Below, piece by piece: positions 34,681 to 42,812 of a stretch of DNA of 64,000 bases. This stretch comes from DASXAI01 sp963728985 (lineage in GTDB: Bacteria > Actinomycetota > Acidimicrobiia > Acidimicrobiales > Ilumatobacteraceae). The position numbers and the translations under genes are program-made. The DNA lies in NCBI GenBank assembly GCA_963728985.1, contig CAVSME010000006.1, forward strand, positions 1 through 64,000. Reading direction: 5' to 3'. The number at the start of each line of letters is the position of its first letter. Position 1 is the stretch's first letter. The notes below the pieces were generated by a model. That model saw nothing but the letters and a program-made list of their open reading frames with translations, ran no database searches and had not been told where the DNA came from.

Positions 34681-35348
34681 GCGGTCGGCTCGGTTCGCAA
34701 GGGGATCTCCACGGTCCGGTCGAGGTGGGGGATCGGCTCGGCACCGTCCTCCGTCAGCTGCCAGATGGAGGCGCGGACCAGGTTGCCGTCGATGTCCAGG
34801 AAGCCGAGGGTACCGAGTTGGGTGTTGAGGTTGTGCGGGTAGGTGGGCGAGCCGGGGTTCACGCACAGCGTGCCGTCGACGACCTCGACCAGCTCCACGT
34901 GCGAGTCGCCGAAGACGATGACGTCGATGTCGCCGGTGGCGAAGCGACGCTGCTTCCAGCGGGCGACGGTGAGCCGGGGCGGGTACTCGGGCACGGGCAG
35001 GTCGTGGGTGAGCCCGACCCGCAGCGCCGACAGTTCGAACAGCCACGAGTAGCGCAGCTGCGGATGAGGCGGCGCCACGACCCGCCCGCCCGAGCCGTCC
35101 TCGCCGTTGCCGCGGGCCGAATAGATGGGCGCCAGCGCGGCCAGCTGGTCGAGCACGGCGACGTCGTGGATGTCACCGCCGTGGAGGATGACGTCGACGC
35201 CGGCCAGGGTGGTGAACACCTGCGGCCACAGCTCCGGCCGGGCCTCGGGGATGTGGGTGTCCGAGATGAGCCCGATGCGCAGGCGCTCCCCGCCGATCGT
35301 GGCCCGGCCGAGATCGACCTCTTCCTGCAGCACGGTCCCGTCGGCCAT
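34677..35348 (-). CDS. YfcE/MJ0936-type metallophosphodiesterase
   Basis: A 223-residue calcineurin-like phosphoesterase of the small YfcE group. Motifs: LISDTHIPE, LHGGDIHD, ARGNGEDG, LTHD and FGDSHVELV (a GDSH variant of GHSH), ending NPGSPTYPHN, the characteristic C-terminal motif of the family. These enzymes hydrolyse phosphodiesters, with physiological substrates mostly unknown. The start at 35348 is chosen for GAAGGA 7 nt upstream; ATG 35363 is in frame. It is the first gene of the coupled operon and diverges from the LLM oxidoreductase. Confidence 0.86.
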   Translation of the reverse strand: MADGTVLQEEVDLGRATIGGERLRIGLISDTHIPEARPELWPQVFTTLAGVDVILHGGDIHDVAVLDQLAALAPIYSARGNGEDGSGGRVVAPPHPQLRYSWLFELSALRVGLTHDLPVPEYPPRLTVARWKQRRFATGDIDVIVFGDSHVELVEVVDGTLCVNPGSPTYPHNLNTQLGTLGFLDIDGNLVRASIWQLTEDGAEPIPHLDRTVEIPLRTEPTA

Positions 35349-35385
35349 CGGACGATCCTTCATGGCCGGGGCCACGCGCTGCAAC

Positions 35386-35391
35386 TACGGT
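35386..35391 (+). promoter_or_regulatory. candidate leaderless -10 (TACGGT)
   Basis: TACGGT ends 8 nt before the ATG at 35400, with no ribosome-binding site between. Confidence 0.4.
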
Positions 35392-35399
35392 GCCCGGCG

Positions 35400-36413
35400 A
35401 TGCTCCTGGATGCGCAGCTCGAAGGGGGAGTGGGGGCGGCCGCGGCGCAGGCCGCGCTGGCCGAAGGCAGCGGGTTCGCCGGGCTCTGGGCGGCGGAGGT
35501 GACACGCGATCCGATGCTGACGCTGGCGGCCGCGGCGGCGTCCACGTCCGCCGTCACGATCGGCTCGAACGTGGTGCTGGCGTTCTCCCGCAACCCCATG
35601 AGCGTGGCCATGCAGGCCTGGGATCTGGCCGATGCCACCGGCGGGCGGTTCGTGCTGGGACTGGCCACGCAGGTGAAGCCTCACATCACCCGGCGGTTCT
35701 CGATGCCGTGGAGCGACCCGGTCGGGCGGATGCGGGAGTTCGTCGACGCCCTGCGCCACATCTTCGAGGTGTTCCAGGGCGAGCACCCGCTCGACTTCCG
35801 GGGGCAGCACTACTCGCACACCCTGCTGCACGGCATGTTCAACCCCGGCCCGATCGCCCATCCGCGCATCCCGATCGGCCTGGGCGGTGTCGGCCCCCAC
35901 CTGACGGCGCTGGCCGGTGAGCTCGGCGACGGCTACCTCCTGCACGCCTTCACCAACATCGCCTACCAGGACAAGGTGACGCGGCCCGCGCTGGAACGGG
36001 GGCTGGCCGCATCGGGGCGGACCCGCGCCGACATCTGGGTCTTCGGCTACCTCATGCTCGTGTCTGGCGACACCGACGAGCAGCAGGCCCGCGCGGCCGA
36101 TCGCATCCGCGGCCAGATCGCCTTCTACGCCTCCAGCCCGATGTACCGCGACGTCCTCGACTGCATCGGCTGCGGCGGGCTCCAGGACGACCTGCACCAG
36201 CTGGTCAAGGCCGGGCGGTGGGCGGAGATGCCGGGGCTGGTCGACGACGAGGTCCTCGACCACTTCGTGGTGCGGGGCACGCTGGAGGAGCTGCCGGGGC
36301 GGATCCGGGCCCGCTACGGCGCGTACTACGACCGGGCGGTGCCGTACCTCGGCCTCGACGCCGTCGATCCGGACCGCCTGCAGCAGTTCGTCAGCGCGGT
36401 GTCGGCGCCCTGA
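35400..36413 (+). CDS. LLM-class F420-dependent oxidoreductase
   Basis: A 337-residue luciferase-like TIM-barrel flavin/F420 enzyme. Typical segments are GFAGLWAAEVTRDPMLTLAA, VTIGSNVVLAFSRNPMSVAM, TGGRFVLGLATQVKPHITRRF and IPIGLGGVGPHLTALAGELGDG. The arrangement matches actinobacterial TIGR03617-like proteins that probably use coenzyme F420 in hydride transfer. Substrate unknown; lipid or xenobiotic oxidation fits the surrounding acyl-CoA genes. The final 23 bp overlap the TetR remnant on the other strand. Confidence 0.9.
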   Translation: MLLDAQLEGGVGAAAAQAALAEGSGFAGLWAAEVTRDPMLTLAAAAASTSAVTIGSNVVLAFSRNPMSVAMQAWDLADATGGRFVLGLATQVKPHITRRFSMPWSDPVGRMREFVDALRHIFEVFQGEHPLDFRGQHYSHTLLHGMFNPGPIAHPRIPIGLGGVGPHLTALAGELGDGYLLHAFTNIAYQDKVTRPALERGLAASGRTRADIWVFGYLMLVSGDTDEQQARAADRIRGQIAFYASSPMYRDVLDCIGCGGLQDDLHQLVKAGRWAEMPGLVDDEVLDHFVVRGTLEELPGRIRARYGAYYDRAVPYLGLDAVDPDRLQQFVSAVSAP

Positions 36414-36564
36414 GCAGCTGCTCGGCCGTCGCGTCGGCGAACCACGCCTCGAACTCCTCCGGGGTCCGGCCCCGGTCGCCGACGAGCAGGAGCCCCACGT
36501 CGGGGTGGTTGAGCGTCCAGAGGATGTCGGTCGCTCGCTCCACGTCCCGCGCGTCGCGCAGGCC
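36391..36564 (-). pseudogene. 3' remnant of a TetR-family regulator
   Basis: The frame ending TGA 36393-36391 encodes RATDILWTLNHPDVGLLLVG followed by RTPEEFEAWFADATAEQLL. This matches the C-terminal ligand-domain end of TetR proteins (AADILWTLTSPEV...RGW....YE.WLA..L...LL). The helix-turn-helix and most of the ligand domain are missing. Directly upstream is the truncated acyl-CoA dehydrogenase, so a deletion joined the two genes. Confidence 0.65.
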
Positions 36565-36585
36565 GCCCTCGCTCGTGGATGGTCG

Positions 36586-37479
36586 TCACCGCCCGGCGCC
36601 GACCGTCGCCCGGGCCCGGCCCAGCGTCGCTTGTGTCACGGGGTGGTCGGCCAGGACGGCGTTCGAGAGGACGGGCGTCTTCGTCGGCGCCAGCTGGACG
36701 GGCGTCTTCGTCGGCGCCAGCTCGACGAAGGCGTCGATGGCGTGGCGGGCGATGCCGAGGGGGACGGCGTCGATGAACGTCGCGAACATCGCGATCGGGG
36801 GCATGCGGTACCGCGGCGAGTCGACGGTGGGCGGCTCCTGGAACCAGCTGCTGTGGGCGGCGGGCACGAAGACATCGGAGACGGCGTAGTCGTGGCTGGC
36901 CGTGCCCCGCAGCCCGGTGGCGTCCCAGGTGTCGATGATCTCGGTGACCGCGCTCGGGAAGAAGAGCTCGCGGAACGTCGGCGCGCCGTTCGGGCCGATG
37001 ATCGGCGCGCCATCGCGCAGGATCATGCAGCCACCGACGAACCAGGTGGCGTGGCTGGAGCCGCTGCCGAGCGGCCAGCGGCCGGTCACCCGATAGCCGC
37101 CGTCGACCTCGTGGGCGACGCCGTCGGGTCGGAACGCCCCGGCCGCGATCGTGACCGGGTCACCGAAGATCGTCGGCGCCCCCTCGGCCGGCAGCATCCC
37201 GCCGAAGGTGGCGTAACAGCCGCCGAGCATGGCGCACCACCCGACCGAGCCATCGGCGTACGCCGCCGTCTCCACCATGTCGAGGAACGTGATGGGCTCG
37301 ACCTCGTGGCCGCCGAGCTCGCGCGGCGCCAGCAGCCGGAAGACGTCGAGCTTCTGCAGGGCGGTGATCACGGGCGCCGGGATCCGGCGGGTGCGGTCGA
37401 GGTCGATGCTCGCCTCCCGGATCATCGGGACCAGTGCCTCGACGGCAGCTGTCGGCTCCACGCGTGTCGCGGTCGTCAT
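36586..37479 (-). CDS. acyl-CoA dehydrogenase-like flavoprotein, C-terminally truncated
   Basis: Only 297 residues remain of a family normally near 390. The N-terminal helical domain (ALVPMIREASIDLDRTRRIP) and beta domain (VDGGYRVTGRWPLGSGSSHA, 130-149) resemble HsaA/DszC-type flavin monooxygenases and acyl-CoA dehydrogenases. The last four-helix domain is cut short at RARATVGAGR. A 27-bp tandem duplication gives LAPTKTPVQLAPTKTPV near residues 253-269. GGAGGAGG precedes the ATG. The protein is probably inactive unless the deletion is an assembly artefact. Confidence 0.8.
   Translation of the reverse strand: MTTATRVEPTAAVEALVPMIREASIDLDRTRRIPAPVITALQKLDVFRLLAPRELGGHEVEPITFLDMVETAAYADGSVGWCAMLGGCYATFGGMLPAEGAPTIFGDPVTIAAGAFRPDGVAHEVDGGYRVTGRWPLGSGSSHATWFVGGCMILRDGAPIIGPNGAPTFRELFFPSAVTEIIDTWDATGLRGTASHDYAVSDVFVPAAHSSWFQEPPTVDSPRYRMPPIAMFATFIDAVPLGIARHAIDAFVELAPTKTPVQLAPTKTPVLSNAVLADHPVTQATLGRARATVGAGR
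36671..36724 (-). repeat. 27-bp tandem duplication
   Basis: Two adjacent 27-bp units (36671-36697 and 36698-36724) differ at one base near the right end. They duplicate nine codons in frame within the truncated acyl-CoA dehydrogenase-like gene. Confidence 0.9.
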
Positions 37480-37577
37480 CGAACGTCCTCCTCCACTTGG
37501 CGTCGCCCTGTCCTTCGTTCGCCGCTCGCGGCCGGATCAGTGGGAACGCATGGACCGGAACGACGCCCGCTCGCTCC

Positions 37578-38057
37578 CTAGGGCGTCGAGCGGTGGAGCT
37601 CCGCGCTGAGGTGGATGACGAGGGGCTGACCCACGGCGGCCATGCGCACCTCGTACCTCATCGTGTCGCCGTCGATCACCAGGTCGCGCTCCATGGCCGA
37701 GACGTCCTTGGCCGACGACGTGCGGCTCACCGTCGTCGATCGCAAGCTCATGGTGGTGCCGTCGAACGTCCCCTCGTCGATCTCGACGATGCCGTTCGGG
37801 TGGGCCAGCACCAGCTCGACGCGGTCGGGCGCCGGTGCCCGCAGGAAGCCGATCTCGGCGTGGAGCGGCCGGCCGTCGTCGTCGTGGTTGGTCCGTTGCG
37901 AGTACGTCAGGAACGGCTTGCCGACATGGCCGAAGCGGATGGTCTCCGAGTACCCGAACGTCTGGATCGTCGGGTAGACGCCCGTGCCGTGGCCCGTCCA
38001 CGTGCCGAGGAGGACGGTGAGGGCGGTCACGTCAGGGTGCAGCGGCGGCTCGCTCAC
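37578..38057 (-). CDS. nitrobindin-like heme-binding beta-barrel protein
   Basis: A 159-residue FABP-like ten-stranded beta-barrel (THAP4/nitrobindin, DUF1794). The signature G-x-W-x-G-x-G-x-G-x-x-P appears exactly as GTWTGHGTGVYP (18-29). The heme-ligand His is expected in the last strand (LSAELHR). Family members bind ferric heme and react with nitric oxide or peroxynitrite. The start is GTG 38057, with CACACT 6 nt upstream and no ribosome-binding site. Confidence 0.92.
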   Translation of the reverse strand: MSEPPLHPDVTALTVLLGTWTGHGTGVYPTIQTFGYSETIRFGHVGKPFLTYSQRTNHDDDGRPLHAEIGFLRAPAPDRVELVLAHPNGIVEIDEGTFDGTTMSLRSTTVSRTSSAKDVSAMERDLVIDGDTMRYEVRMAAVGQPLVIHLSAELHRSTP

Positions 38058-38063
38058 GGCACC

Positions 38064-38069
38064 AGTGTG
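38064..38069 (-). promoter_or_regulatory. candidate leaderless -10 (CACACT)
   Basis: CACACT ends 6 nt before the GTG at 38057, the same hexamer and nearly the same spacing as at the MerR promoter. Confidence 0.4.
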
Positions 38070-38079
38070 GCCTGTGCGA

Positions 38080-39333
38080 TCAGTGCTTCGGTTCGGCGGC
38101 GGCCAGCGCCGCCGGCGTGAGCACGATGCTGGCGGGGACGAGGGCGGCCAGGCTGATGGCGCCGGCGATGAAGAACGGCGCCCGCAGGCCCAGGGCGCTG
38201 GCGAGGAGGCCGCCGGCCAGCGCGCCGAGCGGGCCCGCCCCCCAGCCCACGAAGCGATAGGCGCTGTTGACCCGCCCGAGGAGGTAGTCGGGGATGATGC
38301 GCTGGCGCAGGGAGACCGTGATGACGTTCCACACGACGTTGAACACGCCTTCGGCCAGTGCGACGGCGGCCACCGCCCACGCTGTGGACAAGAACCCGAT
38401 GGCGATGGCGCAGACGCCGTTGAACGTGATCGACAGGAGCAGCGAGCGCGACGATCCGAAGGCGTCCGCCACCCGTGGCCCGATCAGCCCGCCGACGACG
38501 CCGCCGACGGCCATCCCGGCGAGGAGGAGGCCGTAGCCCTTGTCATCGAGGCCCAGCTCCTCCTGGGCGAAGAGCACGAACGTGGCGAGGGACATGTTCC
38601 CGCAGAAGTTCAACGTGCCGAGGAGGAGCGCGAGCGTGCGCAGGACGCGGTGACGGCGCAGCCAGCGCAGGCCCTCGGCGATGTCGGCGCGGATCGACGG
38701 TCGCGGCCCTGCCCGGGCCTGGTCGCCGGTCGCCGTGGGGCGGAACGAGCCGACGAGCGAGGCGATGAGCGCCGCCGACAGGAAGAAGGACGCGGCGTCG
38801 GCCCAGAACGGCAACGAGAGCGCGGCGGCGAAGAGCAGGCCGCCGATCGGCGGGCCGACGAAGCTGTTGGCCACCACCTCGGCGGCGTACTGGCGCCCGT
38901 TGGCCCGCTCCAGCAGCGACGGGTGCACGATCGACGGCAGCATCGACTGGGCGGCGTTGTCGAACAGCGTCTCGGCCACGCCGAGGGCGAAGGCGACGAG
39001 GTAGAGCGACCACATCCGGGCCGTGCCGGTGGCCGCGGTGACGGCGATGACCCCGACGAGGAGGCCGCGCGCCACGTTGGCGCGGACCATGAGGCGGCGC
39101 CGGTCGGTCCGGTCGACGATGGCTCCCGCCACCAGCGCGAACAGCAACCACGGCAGGCCGGCGGCGAACGCCAGGCCGGCGATGAGGCGGGGATCGCGCG
39201 TCAGCGACGCCGCCAGCAACGGCAACGCGGCGAGGTCGATCCCATCGCCCAGGTTGGAGATCGTGCCCGCGGTCCACAGGCGCCAGTACGCCGATCCGAG
39301 CCGGCGCGGGCTCGTCGACAGCTCGTTGCTCAG
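38080..39333 (-). CDS. MFS transporter (EntS/MFS_3-like), probable CTG start
   Basis: A 417-residue, 12-TM-type major facilitator resembling enterobactin exporter-like proteins. It opens AYWRLWTAGTISNLGDGIDL, with the VDRTDRRRLM loop between TM2 and TM3 and LLLAGMAVGGVVGGLIGPRV in the second half. Substrate unknown. The frame has no ATG, GTG or TTG near the family start. A CTG at 39333 overlaps the NUDIX stop as CTGA, mirroring the ATGA/GTGA overlaps elsewhere, and is the best candidate start. A long open frame upstream is antisense or overlapping noise. Confidence 0.82.
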   Translation of the reverse strand: MSNELSTSPRRLGSAYWRLWTAGTISNLGDGIDLAALPLLAASLTRDPRLIAGLAFAAGLPWLLFALVAGAIVDRTDRRRLMVRANVARGLLVGVIAVTAATGTARMWSLYLVAFALGVAETLFDNAAQSMLPSIVHPSLLERANGRQYAAEVVANSFVGPPIGGLLFAAALSLPFWADAASFFLSAALIASLVGSFRPTATGDQARAGPRPSIRADIAEGLRWLRRHRVLRTLALLLGTLNFCGNMSLATFVLFAQEELGLDDKGYGLLLAGMAVGGVVGGLIGPRVADAFGSSRSLLLSITFNGVCAIAIGFLSTAWAVAAVALAEGVFNVVWNVITVSLRQRIIPDYLLGRVNSAYRFVGWGAGPLGALAGGLLASALGLRAPFFIAGAISLAALVPASIVLTPAALAAAEPKH

Positions 39334-40007
39334 CCGACGCCCTCGTAGCGCCAGGCCCCGCGACCCATGTAGAGCCGGTGGCGGTCGCCCGGACGATCGA
39401 GATCGCCGTCGTCGTAGGCCACGTCGCCCTCCCAGATCGCCACCGGATCGTCGCCGGCTCGCCCGAGGTGGGTGGCGAAGCGCAGCGGCGTGCGCTGGGC
39501 GGCGTCGTCGAGGCAAGCCGCCACGACGGCGAACTGGGCCAGCGCCCGCAAGGTCATGTAGGTGGGCGGGGCCAGCTCGATCTCGTGGAGGTCGCCCCGG
39601 CGGATGGCCTCGGCCGGCGTGATCCAGGCGTGGTCCTGGATCTCGTCGCCGTCGATGGCCACGTCGTGGACGTCGGGCGCCGCGGCGGCGAAGAACCACG
39701 TCGTGAACTTCCGGGGCGCCTCGGGCGGGGGCGTCCAATGAGAGATGGCGATGAGCCGGTCGGGGTCGAGCTCGATGCCGGCCTCCTCGCGCGCTTCGCG
39801 CACCGCCGCCCGCCGGGCGGCCAGAGCGTCGTCTTCCGGCGCGCTCGGATCGATGTCTTCGGGATCGACCTTGCCGCCCGGGAACACCCACATGCCGCCG
39901 AAGGCGTGCTTGGAGTTGCGATGCACCATCAAGACCTCGATCTCGGCGCCGTCGTTGTCGCGGATGACGACGACGGTGGCGGCGGGGGAGGCGTCAGCAG
40001 CGGGCAT
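39330..40007 (-). CDS. NUDIX hydrolase
   Basis: A 225-residue NUDIX enzyme. The box G-x5-E...REUxEExGU is split by an insertion, as in NUDT7/NUDT19-like CoA or nucleotide-sugar hydrolases: FPGGKVDPED (about 43-52), then AAVREAREEAGIEL (about 67-80). The C-terminal half has the helix TYMTLRALAQFAVVAACLDD. It would cleave a nucleoside diphosphate linked to another moiety, perhaps CoA given the setting. TAGAGT lies 7 nt before the ATG. Its stop overlaps the presumed CTG start of the MFS gene. Confidence 0.9.
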   Translation of the reverse strand: MPAADASPAATVVVIRDNDGAEIEVLMVHRNSKHAFGGMWVFPGGKVDPEDIDPSAPEDDALAARRAAVREAREEAGIELDPDRLIAISHWTPPPEAPRKFTTWFFAAAAPDVHDVAIDGDEIQDHAWITPAEAIRRGDLHEIELAPPTYMTLRALAQFAVVAACLDDAAQRTPLRFATHLGRAGDDPVAIWEGDVAYDDGDLDRPGDRHRLYMGRGAWRYEGVG

Positions 40008-40014
40008 CGTGCCG

Positions 40015-40020
40015 ACTCTA
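40015..40020 (-). promoter_or_regulatory. candidate leaderless -10 (TAGAGT)
   Basis: TAGAGT ends 7 nt upstream of the NUDIX ATG at 40007. It is identical to the hexamer before the DoxX gene. Confidence 0.5.
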
Positions 40021-40046
40021 GGACGGCGCCTCTTCGGCGGCCGAGG

Positions 40047-40181
40047 TCAGCCCGGGGCTTGGGTGTCGCTGTCGGACGTCGGCGTGTCCTCGTCGCCGCC
40101 CGCCTCGAAGAACTTCTCGATGTCCTCGACCGCTTTCTCGGCTGCTTCCTCGAGCTTGTGGTGGTGCTTCTCGTCCGGCAT
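40047..40181 (-). CDS. small acidic protein
   Basis: A 44-residue acidic peptide with a His cluster (DEKHHHK) and an amphipathic helix (LEEAAEKAVEDIEKFF) followed by a disordered tail. No family recognised. CAGACT lies 7 nt before the ATG, similar to the leaderless pattern. It lies between the nitroreductase and NUDIX genes on the same strand. Small size keeps confidence moderate. Confidence 0.5.
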   Translation of the reverse strand: MPDEKHHHKLEEAAEKAVEDIEKFFEAGGDEDTPTSDSDTQAPG

Positions 40182-40225
40182 GGTCAGCAGTCTGCCCGGC
40201 GCTCGTCCGGCGCCCAAGCGCGGGC

Positions 40226-40741
40226 CTACCAGTGGCCGCGGTGCACGACGTCGTCGAACGGGCGGCGATCGTGGCGGCGAAGCGGAGCGAGGGGCCGGTC
40301 GGCGGGGTAGCCGAGGGCGAGCATGTAGGCGCAGGTGCGGTCGTCGGGGACGCCGAGGATGCGGCGGCACGCCTCCTGGTCGCCGACCGCCGAGTGGCCG
40401 CTGCCGATCCCGAGGTCGGCCGCCGCCAGCATCATGAGCATGGTGGCCTGGCCGAGGTCGTACTGGTCGATCGTCCGGTAGCGCTCGGCCTCCGGCTCGG
40501 GCAGCACCATCACGATGGCCGCCGCCGCGCCGGCCAGGTGGCGGGCGCCCTGCCACACCGCCGTGAGGGCTTCGAGCTGGCCGCGGTCGGTCACGAGCAC
40601 GTAGTCCCACTTCTGGCGATTGGACGCCGACGGCGAGATGCGGCCCGCTTCGAGGATGCGGTCGAGATCGCCGGGCGGGATGGGAGCGTCGGTGTAGCTG
40701 CGGACGTTGCGACGAGCGTTGATGGCATCCCACGTCTCCAT
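40226..40741 (-). CDS. nitroreductase family protein
   Basis: A 171-residue FMN-dependent reductase. The FMN phosphate-binding RRNVRSY (10-16) and SPSASNRQKWDYVLV (36-50) motifs are clear, as is the C-terminal YMLALGYPADRPLAPLRRHDR typical of small nitroreductases. It would reduce nitro-compounds, quinones or a natural flavin-linked substrate with NAD(P)H; some actinobacterial relatives act on F420 precursors. TAGCGT lies 7 nt before the ATG. Confidence 0.9.
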   Translation of the reverse strand: METWDAINARRNVRSYTDAPIPPGDLDRILEAGRISPSASNRQKWDYVLVTDRGQLEALTAVWQGARHLAGAAAAIVMVLPEPEAERYRTIDQYDLGQATMLMMLAAADLGIGSGHSAVGDQEACRRILGVPDDRTCAYMLALGYPADRPLAPLRRHDRRPFDDVVHRGHW

Positions 40742-40748
40742 GGGGTGG

Positions 40749-40754
40749 ACGCTA
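40749..40754 (-). promoter_or_regulatory. candidate leaderless -10 (TAGCGT)
   Basis: TAGCGT ends 7 nt before the nitroreductase ATG at 40741. Confidence 0.45.
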
Positions 40755-40761
40755 TCGACGG

Positions 40762-41436
40762 TCAGCGAGCGAACGCGTCGTCGCCGGCGGCTTCGGCGCT
40801 GCCCCAGCCCGACGTCGGCGCTTCCGGGCCCCAGCCGTAGATCTCGGCGAAGTCGGCCATCATCTGCTCGAGCGGCAAGTCGTCGTAGCTGCCCCGCTGG
40901 CGCACGTACTCCATGTGGCGGTTGCCGGCCTTGTCATAGGGGTGCATGAGGGCGTCGGCGGTGCCGTCGAAGTCGAGGGTCTTCACGCCGAAGCGGTCGC
41001 ACAGCTCGATGTTGAACGCCGAGCTGAGCTTGAACCAGCGATCGCCGAGGAGCAGCTCGCTGTAGCCGTGCCACACGAAGAGGTCGGTGCCCATCTGGGC
41101 GCTGAGCTTCTCGCTGGTGAGGTGGTTGCGCACGTCGGCGAAGCCGAGCCGGGCGGGGATGCCGCAGCGGCGAGCGGACGCGGTGAGGAGGACGGACTTC
41201 GGCACGCACCAGTTCGACGTCGAGCGGGCCACCACGCTGGCGCGGAACGACTCGGGCTGGAAGTCGGTGCCGTAGGGGTCGTAGCGGAAGCCGTCGCGCA
41301 CCGCGTAGAAGAGGCGCACGGCCACGTCCATCGGTTCGGTGGCGTCACCGGCGGCGTCGGCGGCGAAGGCCCCGACCGCGTCGCTGTCGCTGTCCACGAA
41401 CCAGGTCGGCGCCAGCCACTTGGGATCGACGTGCAT
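40762..41436 (-). CDS. transglutaminase-like cysteine protein
   Basis: A 224-residue protein with the transglutaminase/papain-like core. The Cys is in STSNWCVPKSVLL (about 74-86), His in FVWHGYSELLLGDRW (about 119-133), and Asp/Asn in KLSSAFNIELCDRFG. Members are proteases, amidases or peptide-bond formers; substrate unknown. TAGACA lies 6 nt before the ATG at 41436, with no ribosome-binding site. It diverges from the HNH/DUF222 gene. Confidence 0.85.
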   Translation of the reverse strand: MHVDPKWLAPTWFVDSDSDAVGAFAADAAGDATEPMDVAVRLFYAVRDGFRYDPYGTDFQPESFRASVVARSTSNWCVPKSVLLTASARRCGIPARLGFADVRNHLTSEKLSAQMGTDLFVWHGYSELLLGDRWFKLSSAFNIELCDRFGVKTLDFDGTADALMHPYDKAGNRHMEYVRQRGSYDDLPLEQMMADFAEIYGWGPEAPTSGWGSAEAAGDDAFAR

Positions 41437-41442
41437 CCGACC

Positions 41443-41448
41443 TGTCTA
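41443..41448 (-). promoter_or_regulatory. candidate leaderless -10 (TAGACA)
   Basis: TAGACA ends 6 nt before the transglutaminase-like ATG at 41436. Confidence 0.4.
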
Positions 41449-41505
41449 CCGCCGGGCGTCGCTCGTCGTCCCATTTTCTCGGTGCAAACGGATGCGGTTG
41501 CGGGG

Positions 41506-41534
41506 TTGTCCGAGAGGGCGAACATACGTACGCT
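41506..41534 (+). promoter_or_regulatory. candidate promoter of the DUF222/HNH gene
   Basis: TTGTCC (41506-41511) and TACGCT (41529-41534) are 17 bp apart. The ATG at 41542 lies 7 nt after the -10 box, predicting a leaderless mRNA. Confidence 0.5.
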
Positions 41535-41541
41535 CAGGTGC

Positions 41542-42717
41542 ATGGAAACGGCGGTCGAACGGGTGGTGGCGGCCATCGAGGCGCTTCCCGACGACCTCGT
41601 GAACGACGAGGTGGTCGTCCTGTTCGCCGCCGCCGATCGGCTGTTCGGCCGCATCTCGGACGCGCTGGCGGGCGTCGATCCGGCGGCCGATGGCGCGGTG
41701 AGCGTCCGGCACTGGTTGCAGACCTGTGCCCGGCGGTCCGGCCGGGAGGCGGCTGAGCTCGTCAAGCGGGCCGCGCGACTGCGCTCCTGTCCCGAGGTCA
41801 GGGCGTCCTGGCGCGACGGGCGGCTGTCGACCGGTCAGGTCGACGCCGTCGCCGCCCGTGTCACCGAACGTACGGAGGCCATCTTCGCCGAGCAGGAGGC
41901 GGCGCTCGTGCCCAGCCTGGTGGCGCTGTCGGTGCGGGACACCGAAGCGGCCATGCGCCGGTGGGCCGCCTACGCCGACGCGCTGGTGGAGGCACCGATC
42001 CCGGACGCGTCGGATCGGAGCGTCTACCTCTCGCCTGGAGCCGACGGTTGGGGAGAGCTGTCGGGCCGGCTCGATCCGGCCGGGCTCCACGTGGTGAACG
42101 CTGCGCTCGACGCTGCCAGCACGCCCGACGTCGACGGAGAGCCGGCTCGTACCCGGGGCCAGCGGCGGGCCGACGCGTTGATCGCCGTGGGTCGCTTCTT
42201 CCTCGACCATGCCGAGGTGGCGGCGACCTCGCGGGGCAGCCGGCCCGACGTGACGGTGGTGGTGACGCTCGACGATCTCGAGCAGCGCACGGGACAGACG
42301 ATGGACGGCGATCTGCTGGACCCGGTCACGGTCGGCGCGCTGCTGTGCGACGCCGGCGTGCACCGCGTGGTGACCGACGGCCGCTCGATCGTGCTCGATG
42401 TCGGCCGCACCACGCGGACGGTGAACCATCATCTGTTCCGCGCACTCGCAGTGCGCGACGGCGGCTGCCGGTTCCCTGGCTGTGACCGGCCGGTGTCGTG
42501 GTGCGAGGCCCATCACGCGGTGCCCTGGGAGCACGGGGGCTCGACGGACCAGTCGAATCTGGTCTTGTTGTGTTGGCGCCACCATCACGACTTCGCCCAC
42601 CACCCGCAGTGGCAGCTCAAGCTCCTGCCCGACGCGCGCGTCGAGGTGACCAAGCCCGACGGCACGGTGCTGCACAGCCGTCCTCCGCCCATGCACCCGC
42701 CGCCGCTCCGTCGGTGA
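41542..42717 (+). CDS. DUF222 / HNH endonuclease-domain protein
   Basis: A 391-residue protein of the very common actinobacterial DUF222-HNH type. The helical DUF222 region (about 20-200) includes REAAELVKRAARLRSCPEV. The C-terminal HNH domain has zinc-like CRFPGCDRPVSWCEAHHAVP, then H-G-G-xx-xx-N-L, then CWRHHHDFAH, with the His-Asn-His residues in place. These are 13E12-like proteins, often multicopy and considered selfish or nuclease-like, with unproven function. The start is supported by promoter spacing. Confidence 0.92.
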   Translation: METAVERVVAAIEALPDDLVNDEVVVLFAAADRLFGRISDALAGVDPAADGAVSVRHWLQTCARRSGREAAELVKRAARLRSCPEVRASWRDGRLSTGQVDAVAARVTERTEAIFAEQEAALVPSLVALSVRDTEAAMRRWAAYADALVEAPIPDASDRSVYLSPGADGWGELSGRLDPAGLHVVNAALDAASTPDVDGEPARTRGQRRADALIAVGRFFLDHAEVAATSRGSRPDVTVVVTLDDLEQRTGQTMDGDLLDPVTVGALLCDAGVHRVVTDGRSIVLDVGRTTRTVNHHLFRALAVRDGGCRFPGCDRPVSWCEAHHAVPWEHGGSTDQSNLVLLCWRHHHDFAHHPQWQLKLLPDARVEVTKPDGTVLHSRPPPMHPPPLRR

Positions 42718-42812
42718 CATCCGAAGCGCGCGGGAGCGGCCGTGCACGAGACTGCGGACCGGTGGCAAGCGCCGCGAGTGCCGGGTGGCTCGTTGCCCAC
42801 GGCGCCCGAACT

